Shown here: piece by piece, positions 54,360-63,002 of the stretch
Numbering within the stretch: the stretch's first letter is position 1
Layout: every line of letters starts with the position of its first letter
From: Amantichitinum ursilacus
GTDB lineage: Bacteria; Pseudomonadota; Gammaproteobacteria; Burkholderiales; Chitinibacteraceae
Direction: 5' to 3'
DNA length: 64,000 nt
Assembly: GCF_001294205.1 (NCBI RefSeq)
Contig: NZ_LAQT01000036.1
Span: forward strand, 62,001-126,000
Made by a program: the position numbers and the translations under genes
Notes under the pieces: generated by a model
What the model was told of the DNA's origin: nothing
What the model saw: the letters and a program-made list of their open reading frames with translations, nothing else
Databases searched by the model: none

Positions 54360-55190
54360 CTATGCCAGCGCGGCGCGGGTGGCGAGCGCCTGTAACGGGC
54401 CATGCAGCGCGGGGCTGGCGGCGATGATGCCGTCGGCGCTGGCGCTGAATGCGCGGCCGTGGATATCGCTGATGCGCCCGCCCGCTTCGGTCACCAGCAG
54501 GCTGGCGGCCAACCAGTCAGCGGCGTCCTGGCCCACTTCGACATAACCATCCAGCCGCCCCGCCGCCACATACGCCAATTGCAGCGACGCCGCAGCCATT
54601 TGCCGCATCACAAATACCTCGGGCGCGACGGACCCGAGTACGGCCAATGCGCGGGCATGTTCGGCCTTGCCGACCTGGGCAATCGGCGGAATGGCTGTGC
54701 CCAGCACGGAGGTGGGCAACTGCGTTTTATGCGAGACCGCCAGCGGCTGGCCGTTCAGCGTCGCGCCTTGGCCCGGCTGGGCGATAAACATCTCGTCCAG
54801 CGCCGGGTCGTACACCAGCGCCAGCTGCACCGCGCCGTCTTGCACCAGCGCCAACGAGGCGGACCACAGCGGCAGGCCTTGCAGAAAGTGGTAGGCGCCA
54901 TCGATGGGGTCATACAGCCAGTACGGCTGGTCGCCGGCGCTGGCCACATCGTCCTCATCCGGCCATGCCACACCGGGGAACTGCGCACCCAACGTGGCGG
55001 CCCGCTTCTGCCGCGCATCAGCGCTGATCCGCTGCACCCACGCAATGGTTTGCACCAGCGGCTGGGCGGGATCGGGGCGCTGGGTGATAGCGGCGATGTC
55101 GCGGGTCAGGCTGCGTAACGCGTTGCTGCAGGTTTGGGGATCGACGGGCTGGGTGCTGGCTTGGTTGATGGCTTGGGCGAGGGCTTGCAT
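54360..55190 (-). CDS. Inositol-monophosphatase-family phosphatase
   Basis: A 276-residue protein from ATG 55190. The metal-dependent phosphatase motifs are visible though divergent: WPDEDDVAS for the first acidic site, YWLYDPIDGAYHFLQGLPLW for the DPxDG motif, and GQDAADWLAASLLVTEAGGR for the final Asp and Gly-Gly. Family members cleave inositol phosphates, PAP or fructose-1,6-bisphosphate with Mg2+. The replacement of the usual DGTxNF by DGAYHF makes the substrate uncertain. It is divergent from the TetR gene at 55261. Confidence 0.87.
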   Translation of the reverse strand: MQALAQAINQASTQPVDPQTCSNALRSLTRDIAAITQRPDPAQPLVQTIAWVQRISADARQKRAATLGAQFPGVAWPDEDDVASAGDQPYWLYDPIDGAYHFLQGLPLWSASLALVQDGAVQLALVYDPALDEMFIAQPGQGATLNGQPLAVSHKTQLPTSVLGTAIPPIAQVGKAEHARALAVLGSVAPEVFVMRQMAAASLQLAYVAAGRLDGYVEVGQDAADWLAASLLVTEAGGRISDIHGRAFSASADGIIAASPALHGPLQALATRAALA

Positions 55191-55260
55191 GGGAAGGGTT
55201 CCACGGCGTTGAAAGGTGCAGATAAGATAAGCAGCCCCCACTGCCCGGCCAACTCGCTTT

Positions 55261-55875
55261 ATGCCCACCGCCAAGCCGCCCCGCCCAGACCGCGTCAAGC
55301 CACGTAAACAGCCGGTTCAGGCGCGGGCGGCGTATACCATGGACGTGATCTTGCAAGCGGCGGCTCACATTCTGGATACGCAAGAGGCGGCGGCATACAC
55401 CACCAATGCCATCGCCGAGCGCGCGGGCGTCAGCATTGGCTCGCTGTATCAATACTTTCCCAACAAGAACGCAATTACCCTGGCGCTGATCGACCAGGAC
55501 ACCAGCTTGCTGCTGGCCCGGCTGCAACAAGCGGCGGCAAAGACGCGGGGCATGGACCTGCTGCGCCACCTGGCCGAAGTGGCTGCGGCGTGGCAATTGC
55601 GCCGGCCGCGCCTGGCGCAGCGGCTGGATGAGCACGAAGCCACGCTGCCGCCGCATTATCGCGATGCCGAAGTGCAGGCGGCGGTGATGCCGTTGTTGCA
55701 ACGCGCGCTGGCCGAAATCCTGCCCGCGCGCCAGGTCGATCACCCCGCCATGGCGCTTGATCTGATCGCCCTCACGCGCGCGCTGACCGATGCCGCGGGC
55801 GCGCGCGGCGAAACCGACCCCGAGGCGCTGACGCAACGCATCCTGCGCACGCTGCAAGGCTATCTGGCCGTCTAG
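55261..55875 (+). CDS. TetR-family transcriptional regulator
   Basis: A 204-residue regulator with a basic N-terminus (PDRVKPRKQPVQARAAYTMD) and the TetR helix-turn-helix TTNAIAERAGVSIGSLYQYF at about residues 42-61. The C-terminal ligand domain is helical. Its neighbours are the divergent phosphatase gene (70 bases away) and the convergent VOC gene, whose stop overlaps its own by four bases. The target is likely the phosphatase gene or itself. Confidence 0.9.
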   Translation: MPTAKPPRPDRVKPRKQPVQARAAYTMDVILQAAAHILDTQEAAAYTTNAIAERAGVSIGSLYQYFPNKNAITLALIDQDTSLLLARLQQAAAKTRGMDLLRHLAEVAAAWQLRRPRLAQRLDEHEATLPPHYRDAEVQAAVMPLLQRALAEILPARQVDHPAMALDLIALTRALTDAAGARGETDPEALTQRILRTLQGYLAV

Positions 55876-56246
55876 CGCGCGGGCCGCGCAAACACATTGA
55901 CCAGATTGCCATCCGGGTCGCGCAGCAACAGCGATCGATTGCCCCACGGCATGGTGGTCGGCGCCATCACGATGGGTGCGCCATAGGCGGCCATGCGGTC
56001 GAAGACGGTTTCGACGTCAGTCACTTCAAATTCCAGAATTGCCGATTGGTTGGCGGCGGCCGTGGCAGCGCTGGCGTTAAACAGCTCGATTAAACGCTGC
56101 GCTGAAATCGCCAGCGTAATGCCCTCCAGCCGGACCTCGGCAAAGCCATCGGCCAGATGCACAGCCTCAACGCCCGACAGACTGTTGTAAAAGCCCACCA
56201 GCCGCGCGACATCGCGGGTAACCAGACGAACTGATGCAAATTTCAT
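55872..56246 (-). CDS. VOC/glyoxalase-superfamily protein
   Basis: A 124-residue protein with paired beta-alpha-beta-beta-beta motifs: FASVRLVTRDVARLVGFYNS at the start and MPWGNRSLLLRDPDGNLVNV at the end, the latter typical of the glyoxalase fold. It may bind a metal and act as a dioxygenase, isomerase or resistance protein; the substrate is unknown. Full length for the single-domain class. Confidence 0.87.
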   Translation of the reverse strand: MKFASVRLVTRDVARLVGFYNSLSGVEAVHLADGFAEVRLEGITLAISAQRLIELFNASAATAAANQSAILEFEVTDVETVFDRMAAYGAPIVMAPTTMPWGNRSLLLRDPDGNLVNVFARPAR

Positions 56247-56481
56247 GGCAACCGCCTCTTTGATGAAAGGCGCTCAGTGTAGAGATCGCTACTGTCAGTT
56301 TCCGGCAGTTGCCCGATGCCGCGTGCGATCTCGATGCACAAGGCTTTGGCTGGATGGCGGCCCGCGCTCCGGATGGCGCCTACCGGCGGGCAACGCACGC
56401 CGCCTGTGGACACCGTCGCACGCGGCGCGGAGCCGGGTTGTGCCGGGCGGCGTGGACGCCGCCCACGTCTGCGCTTTAACG

Positions 56482-57279
56482 CTAAAAATGATAAGCGGCA
56501 AAAGCGCCAAAACGAGTCTGATTGGTCTTTTCGGTAATCGGACTATCGGCAGCGCTGCCATGCAGTTTGCCAAAGCTGAAGCGCGCGCCCACGCCCCAAT
56601 GCGCATCGATGCGGTAATCGGCGCCCACATCCAGCGTGGCTTCTTGCAGCCCGGCGCTCGCGTTATAGGCGGCCAGCCCGCTATCCAGCGCCTGCTGCGC
56701 CGTTACCCCGTAAAACGTCTGCATATAAGCGCTGTTCGCCCAAGCCAGTCGCGGGCCGGCGAAGAGCGTTAGCTGATCGTTGACGTCCCATTTGGCCCGC
56801 GCGTACAGCATGGCGCGTGCGCCTTCGTGCTTGCCCAGTATGTCTTGCGTCAGCGTGCCGCCCAGCTTTAACCAGTCCTGGCTGTATTGCGCCAACAGCA
56901 AAGCGCGCGCCGTGGTTTTGACATCGCCCAGGCCCTGCAGATGCGGGTCATCCGATTGTTGGCGCGGCGACAGATCGGCATACACGCCCGCGGCCAGCAG
57001 CCAGTTTTGGTCTTGCACAAAGTTATACCCGACGGCTGCGCCGGTATCTTCTCCGCCGATAAACCAGTGGCCATAGGTGACTTTGACGATGGGGATGAAT
57101 TTGGCGTGATGATCGCTGGCGCCGCTATAGCGCGGCTCGGTGCCCACGCCGCCGCCAACGGTAATATCAAAATGTGCAGCGGATGGTGGGGTGGTGGGTT
57201 CGGCATGGCTGGCGGGCGCTTGCAGCAACAACGCAAGCGTGCTCCCTAATGCCGCAAAGCGGCGCGGATGCGGGTACAT
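56482..57279 (-). CDS. MipA/OmpV-family outer-membrane protein
   Basis: A 265-residue protein with a signal peptide ending ASHA (about residue 26), a mature start FDITVGGGVGTEPRYSGASD, alternating beta-strands, and a C-terminal aromatic FGAFAAYHF. The family motif VGGGVGTEPRYSGA is conserved. MipA/OmpV proteins are outer-membrane barrels, one of which scaffolds murein enzymes; several are induced by antimicrobial peptides through neighbouring two-component systems. A 22-bp palindrome separates it from a divergent response regulator, suggesting the same here. Confidence 0.9.
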   Translation of the reverse strand: MYPHPRRFAALGSTLALLLQAPASHAEPTTPPSAAHFDITVGGGVGTEPRYSGASDHHAKFIPIVKVTYGHWFIGGEDTGAAVGYNFVQDQNWLLAAGVYADLSPRQQSDDPHLQGLGDVKTTARALLLAQYSQDWLKLGGTLTQDILGKHEGARAMLYARAKWDVNDQLTLFAGPRLAWANSAYMQTFYGVTAQQALDSGLAAYNASAGLQEATLDVGADYRIDAHWGVGARFSFGKLHGSAADSPITEKTNQTRFGAFAAYHF

Positions 57280-57414
57280 GGTGTTTTTTTCCTTTGCTGC
57301 GCGGGTCGGATGGCAAAAAAACGGCTGTGGCGCGTGGCGTGTCTGTACACGGCCACGCCCGTTCAGCGGCCCGGCTATTGCAGCAAAGGCATGTAAGGCG
57401 TTGATTTACGATGG

Positions 57415-57464
57415 GTAAAGTTATGTAAAGCCGCCCAAACCCGGGCGGCTTTACATAACTTTAC
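57415..57464. promoter_or_regulatory. Perfect 22-bp palindrome, likely response-regulator operator
   Basis: Two perfectly complementary 22-base arms (57415-57436 and 57443-57464) flank AAACCC. Each arm contains GTAAAGTTATGTAAAG, two GTAAAG half-sites ten bases apart, the usual layout for OmpR-family tandem binding. It lies between divergent genes, so it cannot be a terminator for either. It probably binds the regulator encoded at 57544. Confidence 0.7.
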
Positions 57465-57543
57465 GGCGTCAGGCATACCCGCTGGGCGCAAGGCTGGTTA
57501 CGCTCTGGCTCTTGTGCAAACCCCGTTGGGCTCGTCCGTATTC

Positions 57544-58275
57544 ATGTTGCTATCCGATAAAAAACCGGCTGCGCCGCGCTTGTTGATGATCGAAGACGAT
57601 GTGCGTCTGGCGCGCATGGTCATCGGCTTTATGGCGCAGAACGGCATTCAGGTCGAACACGTCGAAGACGCCCAAAGTGGGCTGAACGCGCTGCGGCGTC
57701 ATCATTACGATCTGATCTTGCTGGATTTGATGTTGCCCGATGCCGACGGCCTGGATGTCTGCCGGCGCATCCGCACCGACACGCCGCAACCGGTCTGCCC
57801 CGCCATCATCATGGTGACGGCGCGCGGCGATCCCACCGACCGTATCGTGGGGCTGGAACTGGGCGCGGATGACTATCTGCCCAAACCGTTTGAGCCGCGC
57901 GAACTGCTGGCCCGCGTGCGCGCCGTGTTGCGCCGCACCGCCAGCAGCCCGGCCGAAGTACCGCCGGCGCTGCGCTTTGGCCGGCTGGAGATTGATACCG
58001 GCGCGCGCACGGTCTTGCTGGATCGGCAGCCGCGCGCACTCACGTCATTCCAGTTTGATTTGCTGGTGGTGCTGGCCAGCAACGCGGGCCGCGTGCTGAG
58101 CCGCGACCAGTTGCGCCAGGCGGTGCGCGGCGAAGCGCTGGAAGCGTTTGACCGCTCGATTGATGTGCACGTGGGCCGCATCCGCAACGCCATCGAAGAT
58201 GACCCGCGGTTTCCTGCCCGCATCATTACCGTGCGCGGCGTGGGTTATGTGTTCTCGCGCTTGCTGGAAAGCTGA
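57544..58275 (+). CDS. OmpR-family response regulator next to mipA
   Basis: A 243-residue regulator from ATG 57544; a GTG at 57514 is in frame but less likely. The receiver has acidic MIEDDVRLARM, phospho-acceptor Asp61 in LILLDLMLPDADGLDV, and Lys in YLPKPFEPRELLARV. The winged-helix domain ends in ARIITVRGVGYVFSRLL. It resembles RstA-type regulators. The kinase gene begins just after its stop. Likely controls mipA and itself through the palindrome at 57415. Confidence 0.92.
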   Translation: MLLSDKKPAAPRLLMIEDDVRLARMVIGFMAQNGIQVEHVEDAQSGLNALRRHHYDLILLDLMLPDADGLDVCRRIRTDTPQPVCPAIIMVTARGDPTDRIVGLELGADDYLPKPFEPRELLARVRAVLRRTASSPAEVPPALRFGRLEIDTGARTVLLDRQPRALTSFQFDLLVVLASNAGRVLSRDQLRQAVRGEALEAFDRSIDVHVGRIRNAIEDDPRFPARIITVRGVGYVFSRLLES

Positions 58276-58277
58276 GC

Positions 58278-59579
58278 ATGGGCCGGTTTAGCCAACGCAC
58301 GCAGCGCTTGCCGATGTACCAGCAAATCTATCGCGCCGTGGCGGGTGCGATGCTGATTGTGATTGCGTGCGCCATCGGCGTGTCGTGGCTGGCCGACGAT
58401 GACCGGCGCCATCGGCCCGCGTTTTCGACGTTTGCGTCCATCGTTGAACAAAGCCTGCCGCCCGCCAGCGCCAGCGCGCAAGCGCAACGCCAGGCCGTGG
58501 AAGACTGGATGGCGCGCACGCGCATTGTGTTTGCGCTGTTTAGCGCCGACGGCCAACCGATTACGCGGCCCGATCCGCGTATCCCACCCCCGCGCCATGT
58601 GCAGCCCGGCGGCAATTTTGATGACTGGCTGGCCAGCCGCTTTGTCTGGCAGTTGGCCGATGGCCGCGTGCTGGTGGTGCGCTTTAGCGATAACCGCGCG
58701 CATCAACCGTGGATGTATTGCGTGTTGCTGTTGGCGGTGGCGTTGGCGGTGGCGGCCAGCACGTTTCCCATCGTGCGGCGGATAACGCGGCGGCTGGAAG
58801 ATTTGCAACGCAGTGTCGAAGCGTTGGGCGAAGGCAATCTGCAAGCACGTGTCGACATCCAGGGCGACGATGAAGTGGGCCGCGTGGCGCGCAGCTTCAA
58901 CCGCGCCGCGGCACGGATCGAAGCCCTGGTGCGTGCCCAGAAAACCTTGTTGGCCAACGCGTCGCATGAATTCAGATCGCCATTGGCGCGTATCCAGGTG
59001 GCGGCCAGTCTGGTGGGTGACGAGCACAACCCGGCTGCCGCCGAAATCGCGCAAAGCGTGCGTGAGCTGGATGATCTGGTCGGCGAAATCTTGCTGGCCA
59101 GCCGGCTGGAGATGGCCGACGCCACGCACATGCCCGTGTTTGAAACGGTCGACCTGACCGCATTGGTGGCCGAAGAATGCGCGCGCACCAAAGCGCAATT
59201 GCAGGCTGACCACATCGTCATGCAGGGCGACCCGCGCCTGCTGCGCCGCCTGGTGCGCAATCTGCTTGAAAACGCGTGGCGCCATGGTGGCATGTCGCCG
59301 GTCAGCGTGTACTTGCAGACACAGCCAGCGCAGCAATTCAGCCTGCGGGTGTGCGACAGCGGCCCCGGTGTACCCGAAGCCGAGCGCACGCGAGTGTTTG
59401 AGCCGTTTTACCGGCTGGCCGGTAGTCGTGAACGCGATGGCGGCGTGGGGCTGGGCCTGGCCCTGGTGCAAACCATTGCGCGCCATCACGGCGGCCAGGT
59501 GTGGTGCGAAGGCCGGGCCACTGGCGGCGCTTGTTTTGGTTTTAGCGGGCCTTGCCAGGCGCAGCCGCAACAGCCCTAG
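58278..59579 (+). CDS. Sensor histidine kinase, partner of the regulator at 57544
   Basis: A 433-residue kinase with two membrane segments (about residues 20-40 and 150-172) bounding a periplasmic sensor of about 110 residues. A HAMP domain follows (ITRRLEDLQRSVEALGEGNL), then the H-box LLANASHEFRSPLARIQVAA with His230, an N-box (RNLLENAWRHGG) and a G-box (GGVGLGLALVQTIARHHGG). The H-box has FRSPL instead of the usual LRTPL, as in some RstB-like kinases. It starts two bases after the regulator stop. Confidence 0.91.
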   Translation: MGRFSQRTQRLPMYQQIYRAVAGAMLIVIACAIGVSWLADDDRRHRPAFSTFASIVEQSLPPASASAQAQRQAVEDWMARTRIVFALFSADGQPITRPDPRIPPPRHVQPGGNFDDWLASRFVWQLADGRVLVVRFSDNRAHQPWMYCVLLLAVALAVAASTFPIVRRITRRLEDLQRSVEALGEGNLQARVDIQGDDEVGRVARSFNRAAARIEALVRAQKTLLANASHEFRSPLARIQVAASLVGDEHNPAAAEIAQSVRELDDLVGEILLASRLEMADATHMPVFETVDLTALVAEECARTKAQLQADHIVMQGDPRLLRRLVRNLLENAWRHGGMSPVSVYLQTQPAQQFSLRVCDSGPGVPEAERTRVFEPFYRLAGSRERDGGVGLGLALVQTIARHHGGQVWCEGRATGGACFGFSGPCQAQPQQP

Positions 59580-59591
59580 CCCTCGCGCAAC

Positions 59592-60809
59592 TTAGTGAAC
59601 TTGCGCCGCCACGGCCGCAAACATCGCGTCGCGCTGCGCCACCAGAGCGGCGTCGGTGGCGTGCGGCCACGCGCCCACTTGCACAATCACCAGGTCTTTC
59701 GCCGGGTCCAGATAGATGGCCTGGCCGAAGATGCCGCGTGCCGTGTAGGTGCCGTTGGGGCCGGTCCACCATTGGTAGCCGTAGCCATGGTCGGTGTTGG
59801 CGGTATCGGCCACCGACGTGGTGGCTTCACGCGTCCAGTCTTGCGGCAGGATTTGCGCGCCGTTGGCCGCCTTGCCGCCGTGCATGAAGAACTGGCCAAA
59901 GCGGCCGTAATCGCGCAGCGAACTACTCAGGCAACATCCGCTCATGGCCGTGCCGTGCGGGCCGTTTACCCAGAATGCGGGTTGTTCCATGCCGACCGGT
60001 TGCCAGACTTTTTGCGACAAATAATCGGCCAGCGGTTGATGCGTGGCGCGACTGACCAGCAGGCCGATCAGATCGCTTTCGCCGGTTTTGTAGACAAAGG
60101 CGGTGCCGGGTTCGGCTTCGCGTGGCAGTCTGGCCATGTAATCAAGCAGACCGGCGTCGCCTTTTTGCATCACCGCCGCGCCCAGTTTGTTAACGTCGGC
60201 GGCCGGGTCGCGATAGTCCTCGTTCCAGCGCACGCCCGAGGTCATGGTCAGCAACTGGCGTACCGTCACATCGCGATAACCGCTGCCAGCCAGTTCTGGC
60301 AAATAGGTGGTGACCGCGTCGTCCACGCTATGGATCGCGCCATCCTTGACCGCCGCGCCTACCAGCGTGGACGTCACCGATTTGGCCATCGACCACGAAG
60401 TCCAGCGGCCGCTTTGCGTCAGGCCCAACGCGTATTTTTCCAGCACGATCTGGCCATGCGACAGCACCAGCACGCCCGCCATGTTTTGTTGCTGCATATA
60501 GCCAGCGATATCGGTGGTTTTGCCTTGCCAGGTGATGGCCACGTCCAGCGGCTTGCTGGCGACGCGCAGGGTGCTGGGGGTGGCGGCGGCATCCACGCTG
60601 CGGCCGGGGAAGATGGCTTCCATGTGCTGATAGCCCACGCGCTGTTCTGCGGGCGTCCAGAACAGCAGCCGGGTGCGGTCGGGCAATGCGCCTTCAATCG
60701 CGGTAGCGGTGGCCGAGGCGGCAGCGGCAGTGGCTTGCGGCGCACTCCAGGCGGCGGGGTTCAAGGCAAACATGGCAAGCAGGCTGAGGGCGACGTAGGT
60801 GGGTTTCAT
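59592..60809 (-). CDS. Secreted serine hydrolase, class C beta-lactamase fold
   Basis: A 405-residue protein from ATG 60809 with a signal peptide (LSLLAMFALNPAAWSA). The catalytic SxxK is SMAK in RWTSWSMAKSVTSTLVG. The second motif region is FVYKTGESDLIGLLVSRATH, with Tyr in the expected place. This subgroup (6-aminohexanoate-oligomer hydrolase/esterase-like, NylB type) includes esterases, amidases and D-aminopeptidases; substrate unknown. True beta-lactamase activity is unlikely, since the KTG motif of strand 3 is not clear. It converges on the kinase gene with 12 bases between stops. Confidence 0.88.
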   Translation of the reverse strand: MKPTYVALSLLAMFALNPAAWSAPQATAAAASATATAIEGALPDRTRLLFWTPAEQRVGYQHMEAIFPGRSVDAAATPSTLRVASKPLDVAITWQGKTTDIAGYMQQQNMAGVLVLSHGQIVLEKYALGLTQSGRWTSWSMAKSVTSTLVGAAVKDGAIHSVDDAVTTYLPELAGSGYRDVTVRQLLTMTSGVRWNEDYRDPAADVNKLGAAVMQKGDAGLLDYMARLPREAEPGTAFVYKTGESDLIGLLVSRATHQPLADYLSQKVWQPVGMEQPAFWVNGPHGTAMSGCCLSSSLRDYGRFGQFFMHGGKAANGAQILPQDWTREATTSVADTANTDHGYGYQWWTGPNGTYTARGIFGQAIYLDPAKDLVIVQVGAWPHATDAALVAQRDAMFAAVAAQVH

Positions 60810-61210
60810 GGGACAGGCTTCCGCGTTGAGATGAGCCATTCTCAGCAAAACCCGGCGCAGGCATGCACGCTTGCGACCAGTTGCGCCAAAGCGCGACGAA
60901 ACGCCATCGGCGCGGATGAATGGATCGGCCAGGGCGTGGCCGCAGGCGATGGCGCGGCGCGCAGGCGCGCGCTGACAAGGCCATTGCGCCTCCGGCATCC
61001 CCGCGCGCCAGCGCCCTGGCCGCCCCTAAGCCTTTAGCTTACAAGGGGAAGTGCCAACAGCCGATAAAGCAAATTCTGTTACAGGGGCACAATGAAAGTG
61101 TCGAGATTCACGCTGACGACGCTTTTTGTAGCGATCTGCAAAACAACGCTCAACGCGTTACGGCAGGCGCTGTAGCGGTGGATTTCCGGTTCATCACAGG
61201 AGGCAGAATC
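60810..61210. other. Gene-free 400-base stretch
   Basis: It contains the promoters of the minus-strand serine hydrolase and of the small gene at 61211. No conserved site was recognised. Confidence 0.5.
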
Positions 61211-61414
61211 ATGACCGAAAAATCGATGAATGCGGGCCAGTTTGCTTTTATCAAAGGTGCGCTGGCCCATACCCTGAGCGAGCGCCCGGACCACGATCCC
61301 GATCGTGCCGCGCTGGTTAGCTTGAGCGAGCGGCTGTCCACATTCCCGGAACGCCGCAAGTACATCCGCCTGGCGTTCGGCGCCACCGCGCCCGACCATA
61401 GTACCGTTGGGTAA
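61211..61414 (+). CDS. Small protein of unknown function (parent of a tandem array)
   Basis: A 67-residue protein with a strong AGGAGG before its ATG. It begins MTEKSMNAGQFAFIKGALAH and ends in RRKYIRLAFGATAPDHSTVG. No domain is recognised; it is probably helical and soluble. The last 36 or so codons are repeated twice more downstream within units of about 280 bases, without a start codon or ribosome-binding site in the copies. The strong ribosome-binding site and clean protein composition argue that it is expressed. Confidence 0.6.
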   Translation: MTEKSMNAGQFAFIKGALAHTLSERPDHDPDRAALVSLSERLSTFPERRKYIRLAFGATAPDHSTVG

Positions 61415-62190
61415 CACGCGAACCGCCCCTCGATTTTTGGCAAAACATCAATCGGGGTGCGGTTCATCGATCCACGCATAAGGTGGGTCTCGACCCACCA
61501 TACAGAGCCATGGCCACCTTCGGTGCACTTGGCACACCACTTTGATGGGTGGGTCCAGACCCACCCTATGCGAGCTCAAATCTCCATCGTGCCGCGCTGG
61601 TTAGCTTGGGCGAGTGGCGGTCCACATTCCCGGAACGCCGTAAGTACATCCGCCTGGCGTTCGGCGCCACAGCGCCCGACCACAGCACCGTTGGGTAATG
61701 CACAACTGCCCCCGATTGTTAACGCTCATCAATCGGGGGCCGTTCGTTGATCCACGCATAGGGTGGGTCTGGACCCACCATACAAAGCCATTGCTACCTT
61801 CGGAGTGCTTGGCGTACCACTTTGGTTGGTGGGTCTAGACCCACCCTATGCGAGCTCAAATCTCCATGGTACCGCGCTGGTTAGCTTGAGCGAGCGGCTG
61901 TCTACATTCCCGCAACGCCGCAAGTACATCCGCCTGGCGTTCGGCGCCACGGCGCACGACTGCAGCACCGTCGGTTCGTTGATCCACGCATAGGGTGGGT
62001 CGAGACCCCCATCAAAGCCATGACCATGTTCGTGCACTTGGCACACCACTTCGGTGGGTGGGGCTACACCCAGCCATCAAAGCCATGGCCACCCTCATTG
62101 CACTTGGCACGCCGCTTTGGCTGGTGGGTCCAGACCCACCCTATGCGAGCTCAAATCCCGGTCGCGCCGCGCTGGTTAGCTCAAGCGCGG
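61307..62190. repeat. Tandem array of about 280-bp units (gene 3' end + terminator + REPIN)
   Basis: Units begin at GCCGCGCTGG or its variant (61307, 61591, 61871, and a truncated fourth at 62166), spaced 284, 280 and 295 bases. Each full unit carries the 3' coding part of the 61211 gene (for example TFPERRKYIRLAFGATAPDH), and the first two carry a terminator-like stem such as CCCCCGATTG/CAATCGGGGG. Each ends with a REPIN-like double hairpin (61476-61571, 61757-61851, 61988-62146). Copies 2 and 3 diverge by point changes, and copy 3 runs on past the original stop. Confidence 0.85.
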
Positions 62191-62260
62191 GGCAGCGCAC
62201 TTTTCGCTTATGCCGTGGATGCGGGATGTCCCCGTAGGGGCCGGGCCGGCGGTCCAAAGT

Positions 62261-62285
62261 GTGCGTTGCCCTTTGGGTAACGCAC
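62261..62285. terminator. Stem-loop after the lipoprotein gene
   Basis: GTGCGTTGCCC and GGGTAACGCAC (one wobble) enclose TTT, 28 bases beyond the stop of the minus-strand lipoprotein gene. No strong T-run, so it may be a weak terminator. Confidence 0.45.
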
Positions 62286-62312
62286 CCTACGGCGTTTGGG
62301 CTGGCAGAGCCG

Positions 62313-62861
62313 TCAAGCCGGGCACGCGCTTGTTACGCGCAAGTTCTTGAAGGGTCGTTCGCGCAAGTTGGCCACCAGATCCGGATAGTCGCGCGCCACA
62401 AATTTCTTCGCTGCGGCAAAGTCCTGCGCAAACGCCAGATTGAATGTGCCCTTGTCTTTGGTCAGATGCACATCGCCGACGTACACCACCTCACCTGCTT
62501 TCAGCGCCACCGCCGGCAAGGCGTCGCCTTTGCAATAGCGAAAATACGCTTTGCCATTCAGCGCGAACACATCGGGGCCGAAGCGCCCGGCTTCATCCAC
62601 CGGCAGCTTCATCACGATAAAACTGTGCGCGGGCGGTAGTTTGATAAAGAACGCGCCATCACCCGGCTTTTTGCTGACCGTGCCGGTGGCTTTGGCGTAG
62701 TTCCAGAACCGCCACTCGCTGTCGGTCAAGGTATCCACCCCGATGACCACGGTGGCCACCAGCTTGCGATCCGTGGCCGCGGATGGATAAAAACTGGCTT
62801 TGGGCGTGCCACAACCCGCCAGACACAACAACGCCATGCCCGCCACACTCAATCTGCGCAT
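62313..62861 (-). CDS. Outer-membrane-type lipoprotein (hypothetical)
   Basis: A 182-residue protein from ATG 62861 with GGGGGAGGGG upstream. The signal peptide has a lipobox LAGC (Cys17), followed by GTPKASF, suggesting transport to the outer membrane. The mature part is beta-rich (VATVVIGVDTLTDSEWRFWN; GRFGPDVFALNGKAYFRYCK; VVYVGDVHLTKDKGTFNLAF). It resembles small DUF2846-like lipoproteins by style. No enzymatic motif. Stands alone. Confidence 0.85.
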   Translation of the reverse strand: MRRLSVAGMALLCLAGCGTPKASFYPSAATDRKLVATVVIGVDTLTDSEWRFWNYAKATGTVSKKPGDGAFFIKLPPAHSFIVMKLPVDEAGRFGPDVFALNGKAYFRYCKGDALPAVALKAGEVVYVGDVHLTKDKGTFNLAFAQDFAAAKKFVARDYPDLVANLRERPFKNLRVTSACPA

Positions 62862-63002
62862 AGCCCCTCCCCCAACTCGCTTGATCTGGTTAACCGGCCG
62901 AAATCCGGATATGCCAATGGCGCGACCTGCACGGTTGCGCCTTGCAAAGCACCAGGCCGAGCGACAAGCCCGGCCTGATTTCAACCTGGCACAACGTCGG
63001 GC

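Noticed and set aside
57415-57464. The 22-bp palindrome as a terminator
   Set aside because: Both flanking genes start, rather than end, on either side, so there is no transcript for it to terminate.
61476-62146. Regularly spaced palindromes resembling a CRISPR array
   Set aside because: Repeats are paired inverted hairpins, units are about 280 bases and include coding sequence, and spacers are homologous to each other. No cas gene is present.
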